Shown here in pieces: positions 58,170 to 64,000 of a DNA stretch of 64,000 bases. This DNA comes from Aphodovivens avicola. GTDB taxonomy: Bacteria; Actinomycetota; Coriobacteriia; Coriobacteriales; Eggerthellaceae. Numbering within the stretch: the first letter of the stretch is position 1; the number at the start of each line of letters is the position of its first letter. The stretch spans positions 176,922 through 240,921 of the forward strand of contig DVGW01000011.1 in NCBI GenBank assembly GCA_018712515.1, given 5' to 3'. Under the pieces are notes generated by a model. That model was not told the origin of the DNA and made no database searches. It worked only from the letters and a program-made list of their open reading frames with translations. A program made the position numbers and the translations under genes.

Positions 58170-59738
58170 ATGGCAACTCGCAGATCGACATCGGGAAAGC
58201 ACACCCGCCGCAACTCCCCCGCAACCCGCCGCAGCATGCGCCGCGGCGGCTCCGCCCTGCACGGTTCGGGCGGCGTGGGCGGCCAGATCGGCAACGTGGC
58301 CGGACTGGGCGGCGGCAAAGGCGGCTCCGCCAACTCGGGTTCCCATTCGATCGGCAACGTGGCCGGACTGGGAAGCAGCTCCTCCCATGCCGGCCGCACG
58401 CGATCCGGAAGGGTGCGTTCGCGCACCGACAGCTCCTTCACGCAGCGCGGCACGCGCACGATCCCGCGCACCGCAGGCGGAGACCAGAACGACGGCAAAG
58501 CGGGCGGGCTGGTCCTCAGCCGCCGCAACCTCATCATCGGCGCGGTCGGCGTCGGCGCCCTCGCCGCGTTGGGCGGCGGCGCGGCCTTCATCTCCAGCCA
58601 GAGCGCCCAAAACGACGATGTCGTCACGCTCGAGGTTCCCGAGAGCGCCGTCACCTCCTCCGACGATCTGGGCGACGCCTCCCCCGCCGAGGAGCACATG
58701 ACGCTCGCAGGCAGCTTCGACCTCGAATACGGCACGCTCGTCTGGGCGTCCGACGACCAGGTGGCGGCATGCCTCGTTCCCGGGGAGACCGCCAACCCCC
58801 TGTGCCAGGCGGGGATCCTGTCGCTGTCGTCCGGCAACCTGACCATCCTCCTGGAGCGCGCCCAGGGAACCGCCGAGGGCTTCCAGATCTACGAGGCGCG
58901 CGCCACCTCGCACGGCCTCATCTGGGTCGAAGCCGACATCCTAGAGAACTCCTGGCGCGTCTACACCGCATCGCTCGCCTCCAACGGCACGCTCGGCACG
59001 CCCGCGAAGGTCGACGAGGGCGGCGGGGATTGGGAGACCCCTTCGATCGCCGCCGTGGGCACCCATGCGTTCTGGGAGGTCATGCCCAAGCGCGAGACCG
59101 ACGCGTCATCCGAGGACTCCCTTCTCAAAACGGCCTCCTTCGGAAGCTCCGACGTCCAAACCATCTGCACCTCCACGGGCCGCTTCGCCACGCCCCCCTA
59201 CGCCGCCGACGGCGCCGTGATCGTCACGCCGCGCACCGACACCTCCGGCGTGCACTATCAGCTCACGCGGCTGGATGCCGAATCGGGCCAGGTCACCGAC
59301 TCCCTAGTGCTTCCGCAGGGCATGTCGCCTCTGGAGGCGGGCTACGGCGACACGGGCTTCATGTTCTCGTTCGACGCCATCTACAACTACGGCGGCGGCA
59401 TCGCCAACCTGGGGACCTACTGCCCCGCCCAGGACGCGCGCAACGGCGACTACAGCGCCGCTCCCTGGTTCCGCTTCGCGCGCACGCCCTCCGCGGCGCC
59501 CGCATGGTGCGGAGGCTACCTCATGGTGAAGTCCACCAACTCGGTATGCGGCGTCGATCTGGGCTCGGGCACCTGGTTCTCGCTCGGCGTCGACAACGGC
59601 GCCGACGACTACGGCGACTACCTGGCCACCACCGGCGCCCATGACGCCATCGTCACCTATTCCAACATCGACCACACCCCCCTCGACGGCGAGCACGTCC
59701 GCTGCTGCCGCGTGAAGGTCTGGCGTCCGCTGCGATAG
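58170..59738 (+). CDS. membrane-anchored or exported protein with long basic N-terminus
   Basis: A 522-residue protein. Residues 1 to about 115 are Arg/Gly/Ser-rich, with a repeated IGNVAGLGGG / IGNVAGLGSS motif. At about 117 comes LSRRNLIIGAVGVGALAALGG, which looks like a Tat signal or signal anchor with SRR. The outer part (about 150-522) has repeated strand-rich segments resembling a beta-propeller. No ribosome site is visible before ATG 58170, so a leaderless transcript is possible. It is divergent from the two-component system, which may control it. No known family was recognised. Confidence 0.8.
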   Translation: MATRRSTSGKHTRRNSPATRRSMRRGGSALHGSGGVGGQIGNVAGLGGGKGGSANSGSHSIGNVAGLGSSSSHAGRTRSGRVRSRTDSSFTQRGTRTIPRTAGGDQNDGKAGGLVLSRRNLIIGAVGVGALAALGGGAAFISSQSAQNDDVVTLEVPESAVTSSDDLGDASPAEEHMTLAGSFDLEYGTLVWASDDQVAACLVPGETANPLCQAGILSLSSGNLTILLERAQGTAEGFQIYEARATSHGLIWVEADILENSWRVYTASLASNGTLGTPAKVDEGGGDWETPSIAAVGTHAFWEVMPKRETDASSEDSLLKTASFGSSDVQTICTSTGRFATPPYAADGAVIVTPRTDTSGVHYQLTRLDAESGQVTDSLVLPQGMSPLEAGYGDTGFMFSFDAIYNYGGGIANLGTYCPAQDARNGDYSAAPWFRFARTPSAAPAWCGGYLMVKSTNSVCGVDLGSGTWFSLGVDNGADDYGDYLATTGAHDAIVTYSNIDHTPLDGEHVRCCRVKVWRPLR

Positions 59739-59803
59739 CCGCCGCGGACGAGGAGAATCGCCCGTCCCTTTCTCCCGTCTCCCGCGCTTCAAAGCAGCGA
59801 CGC

Positions 59804-59831
59804 CCGCCGCTCCTTTCGGGGCGGCGGGCAT
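59804..59831. terminator. bidirectional terminator
   Basis: A perfect 9-bp stem GCCCGCCGC / GCGGCGGGC with loop TCCTTTCGGG between the convergent exported protein and EF-G-like genes. Confidence 0.6.
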
Positions 59832-59866
59832 CTTCGCTCAGCTTGACGGCCTTGTCGAACGGTCGG

Positions 59867-61930
59867 TTAGTTCTTGCTGGCCTGGTACTCCTCGACGAGC
59901 TTCTTCGTCACATCGTACGGAGCGGGCTCGTAGCCTTCAAGCGTGAGGGTGAACGAGCCGCTGCCGCGGGTGAGGGCGCGCAGGTCCTTGGTGTAGTTGA
60001 TCACCTCGGCGTAGGGCACGCGCACCATGATGATGGTCTCGCCCTGGTCGTTGGAGTCGGTGCCGATGATGCGGCCGCGACGCGTGGAGACGTCGCCCAT
60101 GACCGGGCCGGCGTACTCCTCGGTGACCGTCACGTCCATGGTGGCCATGGGCTCGAGCAGCACCGGATCGGCCTTCTCGCACGCGGCGCGGAAGCCGATG
60201 CGGGCGGCCGTCTTGAACGCCATCTCGTTGGAGTCGACGGAGTGGTAGCTGCCGTCGTACACAGTGCACTTGATGTCCACCATCGGATAGCCGGCCAGGA
60301 AGCCCTCTGCCATGGCGTCCTGGACGCCCTTGTCAACGGCGGGGATCAGGCCGCCCGGGATGGCGCCGCCCTTGATGGCGTCGACGAACTCGTAGCCGGC
60401 GCCCGGGTTGGGCTCCAGGCGCAGCCAGCAATCGCCGAACTGGCCGGCGCCGCCGGTCTGCTTCTTATGACGGCCCTGGGCCTCGGCCATCTTGCGGATG
60501 GTCTCGCGGTACGGGATGCGCACCGGAACCTGGCGCGTCTCGACGCCGGCCTGCTCCTTGCAGCGCGCGAGCACGGTCTCGACCTGGGCGTCGCCCATGG
60601 CCATGAGCACGGTCTGGTGCGTCTCCTCGTTGCGGTCGATGCGCATCGTGGGATCGTTCTCGCAGGCGCGTGCCAGGAACGTGCCCAGCTTGTCCTCTTC
60701 GTTCTTGTTGACGGCCTCGATGGCGACCGGGTACTGCGGGACGGGCATCGGCATCGGGTCGATGGCGATCTCGCCGGTCTGCGACAGCGTGTCACCCGTG
60801 CGCGTCTCGGAGAGCTTTGGCACCACGATGATGTCGCCGGCCTTGGCGCTCTTCACGTCCACGGTCTCCTTGCCCATCATCACGTACAAGTGTCCCAGGC
60901 GCTCCTTCTTGCCCGTGCGTGCGTTGACGAGCTCCATGCCGGGCTCGAGCACGCCGGAGAACACCTTCAGGAAGCTCAAGCGGCCCACGAACGGATCGGA
61001 CAGGGTCTTGAACACGAACGCGGCGGGACGGCCGGACTCATCGATGTTGACCGCCTGGCCGCCGGCGACGAACTTGCCGTGGTCGCGCGGGCTGGGGAAA
61101 TAGGTGGTGATGTCGTCCATGACCGCCTTGATGCCCTGCTCGATGATGGTGGAGCCCACGAACACGGGGATGAACAACTCCTGGGTGATGGCCTTGTCCA
61201 GCAGGCTCTCCAGCTCCTCCTGGGTCAGCTGCTCGTCGCCTTCCAGGTACTTCATCATCAGCTCGTCATCGGCCTCGGCCACCAGGTCGCACAGCTTGTC
61301 GCGCGCAGCCTGGGCGATGTCGGCGTACTCGGCGGGGATGTCCTCGACGCGCTCGGCGTTGGCGTCTCCCTGGTCGAAGTAACGCGCCTTCATGCGCAGG
61401 ATGTCGATGACGCCCTTGAAGTCCTTGTCGACGCCCATCGGGATGGTCACCGGACCCAGACGCGAGCCGAAGCGCGCGTGCAGCAGCGCCATAGCCGTGT
61501 CGAAGTCGGCGTTCTCGCGGTCGATGTGGTTGATGAACACCGCGCGGGACAGGCGCATGCCCTCGGCCTCACGCCACAGCTTCGTGGTCATCACCTGCGG
61601 GCCGGCGACGGCGTCGACGACGAACAGCGCCATCTCGGCGGCGTTCATGGACGCCAGCGTGTCGCCGATGAAGTCGGGATGGCCCGAGGTGTCCAGCAGG
61701 TTGATCTTGAAGTCCTTGTAGGGGATGGGTGCGATGGAGGTGCCGATAGTGAAGCGGCGCCGGATCTCCTCCTGATCGTAATCAAGGTAGGATTTCCCGT
61801 CGTGGGTCGTGCCCATGCGGGGCGTGCGGCCCGAGACGTGCAGCATCGCCTCGGCGAGCGAGGTCTTGCCGGCGCCATCTTGGCCCACCAGCACAATGTT
61901 ACGCACGTGTTCGGTAGCAGGAGCTGCCAT
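59867..61930 (-). CDS. EF-G-like translational GTPase
   Basis: A 687-residue paralogue of elongation factor G. The domain order (G domain, II, III, IV, V) and length fit EF-G, with the P-loop GQDGAGKT (16-23), DTSGHPDF instead of DTPGHxDF (80-87), and NHID (134-137) where nearly all GTPases have NKxD. This is the FusA2/EF-G-like group rather than the canonical factor, usually encoded elsewhere with rpsL-rpsG-tuf. Its role is uncertain. The start at 61930 was chosen where homology begins; the ribosome site is weak. Confidence 0.9.
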   Translation of the reverse strand: MAAPATEHVRNIVLVGQDGAGKTSLAEAMLHVSGRTPRMGTTHDGKSYLDYDQEEIRRRFTIGTSIAPIPYKDFKINLLDTSGHPDFIGDTLASMNAAEMALFVVDAVAGPQVMTTKLWREAEGMRLSRAVFINHIDRENADFDTAMALLHARFGSRLGPVTIPMGVDKDFKGVIDILRMKARYFDQGDANAERVEDIPAEYADIAQAARDKLCDLVAEADDELMMKYLEGDEQLTQEELESLLDKAITQELFIPVFVGSTIIEQGIKAVMDDITTYFPSPRDHGKFVAGGQAVNIDESGRPAAFVFKTLSDPFVGRLSFLKVFSGVLEPGMELVNARTGKKERLGHLYVMMGKETVDVKSAKAGDIIVVPKLSETRTGDTLSQTGEIAIDPMPMPVPQYPVAIEAVNKNEEDKLGTFLARACENDPTMRIDRNEETHQTVLMAMGDAQVETVLARCKEQAGVETRQVPVRIPYRETIRKMAEAQGRHKKQTGGAGQFGDCWLRLEPNPGAGYEFVDAIKGGAIPGGLIPAVDKGVQDAMAEGFLAGYPMVDIKCTVYDGSYHSVDSNEMAFKTAARIGFRAACEKADPVLLEPMATMDVTVTEEYAGPVMGDVSTRRGRIIGTDSNDQGETIIMVRVPYAEVINYTKDLRALTRGSGSFTLTLEGYEPAPYDVTKKLVEEYQASKN

Positions 61931-62197
61931 ATCAACCACCAACTTTCGTGTTGCATGGCCCGCGTCGAGCCGCCGTCGCGCGAGGGCGACCGCGGGCCAA
62001 ACGAGCATTCCTCGTTCCCCACTCACGCGCCGTCCCGCGTTTTCGTCCCCGATCCGGCAACGGCACGTGCTTCGAAAACGTTACCCGCTAGTGTATCGCA
62101 AAGCCGCCGCTTACGGCGCGGAAACAGCCGTTTGCCTTGATGGATCGACTCGATACGCCCCTCCCCGCCCCTCGTCTCGCCCATTCGATTTATTCCT

Positions 62198-62222
62198 ATT
62201 TAAGTTTATTCTTAGATATGTT
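62198..62222 (+). promoter_or_regulatory. AT-rich promoter/operator of the Mop gene
   Basis: An AT-rich island in GC-rich DNA upstream of the Mop gene: TAAG-TTTATT-CTTA is an inverted repeat (62201-62214), overlapping possible -10 TATGTT (62217-62222). A molybdate-responsive regulator is conceivable, but the sequence does not match the E. coli ModE site. Confidence 0.4.
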
Positions 62223-62273
62223 ATCGTTGCAGTATTCGCCGAATCCCTACCGACCCGAAAGGAGCGCGCCGCA

Positions 62274-62699
62274 ATGAAGATCTCCGCCCGCAACCAGCTC
62301 AAAGGCACCGTTTCGGCAATCAAGGACGGAGCCGTCAACGGGATCGTCTCCCTCGATCTCGGCGAGGCCGCCATCACCGCCGACATCACGATGGAATCCA
62401 TCAAGGAGCTGGGCCTGGCCGAGGGCAAGGACGCCATCGCCATCATCAAGGCCAGCAACGTGATGTTCGCCGCCGGCAGCGAGCCTATCAAGGGCATCTC
62501 CGCCCGCAACCAGCTGGCCGGCACCGTCTCCACCATCAAGAAGGGCGCCGTGAACGGACATGTGGCGCTCGAGCTCGCCGACGGCAACATCATCACCGGC
62601 TCCATCACCAACGCCTCCATCGACGACCTGGGCCTGGAGGTCGGCGCTCCCGCCATCGCCATCGTCAAGTCCACCGACGTGATCGTGGGCGTCGAGTAA
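62274..62699 (+). CDS. molybdenum-pterin binding protein, tandem Mop domains
   Basis: A 141-residue cytoplasmic molbindin with two Mop domains (residues 1-69 and 73-141), each beginning ISARNQL and containing GTVS, a Lys-Gly-Ala-Val-Asn-Gly turn and an alternating hydrophobic pattern ending AIAIIKAS or AIAIVKST. Such proteins bind and store molybdate or tungstate. ATG at 62274 follows AAAGGAG at a slightly long distance. An AT-rich promoter region lies upstream and a strong terminator downstream, so it is monocistronic. It matches the MoaE-like gene and riboswitch at 49 kb in suggesting Mo/W use. Confidence 0.93.
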   Translation: MKISARNQLKGTVSAIKDGAVNGIVSLDLGEAAITADITMESIKELGLAEGKDAIAIIKASNVMFAAGSEPIKGISARNQLAGTVSTIKKGAVNGHVALELADGNIITGSITNASIDDLGLEVGAPAIAIVKSTDVIVGVE

Positions 62700-62745
62700 A
62701 ACCCGAAAGACATCGATCCTCGTGCCAGCACGCAATAGCCGGCAT

Positions 62746-62786
62746 AAAAAAGAATCGCCGTCCGAACCGGATGGCGATTCTTTTTT
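62746..62786. terminator. strong terminator between Mop and DUF4013 genes
   Basis: AAAAAAGAATCGCC ... GGCGATTCTTTTTT, a long stem with T-run on either strand, between convergent genes. Confidence 0.85.
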
Positions 62787-62830
62787 CATGAGTCCTCTTC
62801 CGTCGACGGCGGGCGACGGCACCGCCTCCC

Positions 62831-63700
62831 CTACACGGCGGCGAAGCCCGTTTCGAACGGCATCGGATCGTTCTGCCCGCGCCAGCGCGGAACGTCGAAC
62901 TGGCGCGTCCAATATCCCATCGCGCGCACGACCATCGCCGTGCAGAACACCGACGCGACCATGCCCGCATAGGACAGCGCCGCGAAAACGACCATCGCCA
63001 GCACCAGCAGGCCCACGGCGAATCCCGGCGTGCCCGAATCGGCGCCAGCGCTCGCCACCACAACGCCGAACACCATGCCGCCGATGACGAATCCGATGAC
63101 CGCCACCGCCGCAACGACGCCGATGATGGCGTTGATGAGGAGGTACATGCCCAGGATGCGCCCCGCGCCGCGCGTGTCGTGGCGCAGCATCGTCCAGATC
63201 CGCTCGAACTGGAAGCCGGCGGACAGGCGCCCGTACACCGACATCCTCATCCAGCCGACCCAAGTGAACACCATGGCCAACGCGTAGAGCAGCACCAACG
63301 CGACCAGGATCGCCGTCGAGACGATTCCCGACATCACGCCGTAGGAGATGGAGACCATGCCGCCGTGATGCCATGACACGAGACCGGCGCTTCCCACGCC
63401 CAGCGCGACGTTGACGATTCCGAAGATCACCGCCGGGATGACGGAGAAGACGAGGCCGATGAGCCAGGCGAAAAAGCCCCTGCTGTAGAGCTTGCCGTCC
63501 TCGTTCCCGAAGATGCGCGCCGGCATCGGGCCATGGACGCCCCATGCGATATCGCGCGCCCATCCGAGCAGATAGCCCGCCGCGACGATCCATCCGAACA
63601 CGGGGATGAACATCAGCAAAGCGAGGAGGAGCAGCTTGCCGATCCATCCCGGCGTGTTTCGAATATCCTGCCAAGCGGTGGTGAAATATCCAGCTTGCAT
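62831..63700 (-). CDS. DUF4013-like integral membrane protein
   Basis: A 289-residue protein with about six to seven hydrophobic helices (for example about 22-45, 84-105, 122-145, 180-205, 225-250). The N-terminus, with YFTTAWQDIRNTPGWIGKLLLLALLMFIPVFGWIVAAGY, is typical of the DUF4013 family. A charged amphipathic part (RLSAGFQFERIWTMLRHDTRG) lies near the middle. The function is unknown. AAGGGGGAGG precedes ATG 63700. It stands alone. Confidence 0.75.
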   Translation of the reverse strand: MQAGYFTTAWQDIRNTPGWIGKLLLLALLMFIPVFGWIVAAGYLLGWARDIAWGVHGPMPARIFGNEDGKLYSRGFFAWLIGLVFSVIPAVIFGIVNVALGVGSAGLVSWHHGGMVSISYGVMSGIVSTAILVALVLLYALAMVFTWVGWMRMSVYGRLSAGFQFERIWTMLRHDTRGAGRILGMYLLINAIIGVVAAVAVIGFVIGGMVFGVVVASAGADSGTPGFAVGLLVLAMVVFAALSYAGMVASVFCTAMVVRAMGYWTRQFDVPRWRGQNDPMPFETGFAAV

Positions 63701-63952
63701 GGCCTCCCCCTTTTCCGGGACGAGCAGATGACATCGAGTGCGGCATGCGCTCCGCGCAATCGGATCCGCCTGATGCGGCGATGCGATCGCGACGGGCGAT
63801 CCCGTCGATTTCGCAGGTCAAACTATACGCGCCTCGACAACGGCCGGGAGCTTTCGTTTCCATCCCGTCACCATACGGATACCGTCCCCGAACCTCCGAA
63901 GAACCTAACGCGCTTCTTGCGCGCAGGATGCGGAGGGTGCACGATGCGACAG

Positions 63953-64000
63953 GATGTGACAGGGGACGGCCCCGGTGTCACATCGGCCGATGTGACACCG
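63953..64000. repeat. alternating palindromic repeat at the window end
   Basis: Units around GATGTGACA are placed forward (63953), inverted (TGTCACATC, 63976-63984) and forward again (63989-64000). CGGTGTCACATCG-GC-CGATGTGACACCG is a perfect 13-bp inverted repeat. It may continue beyond the window. The preceding bases 63701-63952 carry no supported gene. Confidence 0.7.

Noticed and set aside
1..64000. rRNA, tRNA, prophage, IS transposase, replication origin
   Set aside because: No rRNA sequence, no tRNA cloverleaf with a T-loop GTTCGAATCC-type motif, no transposase or integrase reading frame, and no DnaA box cluster were noticed.

Overview
The window is GC-rich (roughly two thirds G+C) and almost entirely coding. 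Starts are mostly ATG preceded by AAGGAG-type ribosome sites, and the gene set is that of an anaerobe: rubrerythrin, type III glutamine synthetase, an ArsS-type radical SAM enzyme that probably carries selenocysteine, a single-chain PurL, a Tritrichomonas-type IMP dehydrogenase, and O-acetylhomoserine methionine synthesis. Together this suggests a Coriobacteriia / Eggerthellaceae-like actinobacterium. That placement is inference; no rRNA or tRNA gene is present to confirm it.

Layout. 0.2-3.6 kb: a four-gene unit with a coiled-coil protein, two YbjN-like proteins and a CbbX/EccA-type AAA+ ATPase. 3.8-5.7 kb: a polysaccharide flippase-like membrane protein. 6-7.5 kb: guaB. 7.6-10.3 kb: a polar amino acid ABC transporter. 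10.8-12.4 kb: an M18 aminopeptidase interrupted in frame by a palindromic repeat. 12.7-15.9 kb: a MacB-like ABC/FtsX fusion. 16.2-20.7 kb: rubrerythrin, phosphodiesterase, Hsp20 under CIRCE control, sirtuin, Nudix and isochorismatase-like genes. 21-24 kb: a TrpR/YerC-like regulator, citramalate synthase and ilvE (isoleucine/branched-chain synthesis). 25-29 kb: glutamine synthetase III and the ArsS/AhpD-like pair. 29.3-30.2 kb: rplM-rpsI with a long leader. 30.5-33.7 kb: transglutaminase and an ATP-grasp/alpha-E fusion. 33.8-35.8 kb: serA and a flavin/ferredoxin protein. 35.9-39.7 kb: a MarR-controlled amino acid ABC transporter with an ATP-grasp enzyme. 40-42.5 kb: divergent metY and metA. 42.5-44.2 kb: a small protein, a lipoprotein and a HAD hydrolase. 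44.5-47.2 kb: lysA-hom. 47.6-49.5 kb: an Mbeg1-like hydrolase and a MoaE-like gene behind a probable Moco riboswitch. 49.7-55.5 kb: purL, a membrane protein and purC. 55.6-58 kb: a two-component system. 58.2-59.7 kb: a long-tailed exported protein. 59.9-61.9 kb: an EF-G-like GTPase. 62.3-63.7 kb: a di-Mop protein and a DUF4013-like membrane protein.

Several biosynthetic steps fit together: serA, metA/metY and hom/lysA (serine and aspartate family), cimA/ilvE (branched chain), purL/purC/guaB (purines). The MoaE-like and Mop proteins point to molybdenum or tungsten cofactor use.

The most unusual content is repetitive and structural. A five-copy, about 150-bp, two-hairpin element sits at the 3' end of guaB, ilvE, rpsI, purL and purC, with compensatory changes in its stem. 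A second element, about 141-143 bp, has a conserved core inside perfect but copy-specific inverted repeats; it lies once in frame inside the aminopeptidase gene and once downstream of the ABC/FtsX gene. Other palindromic families recur at 10.6, 17.1, 17.7, 25.0, 47.4, 49.5 and 64.0 kb.
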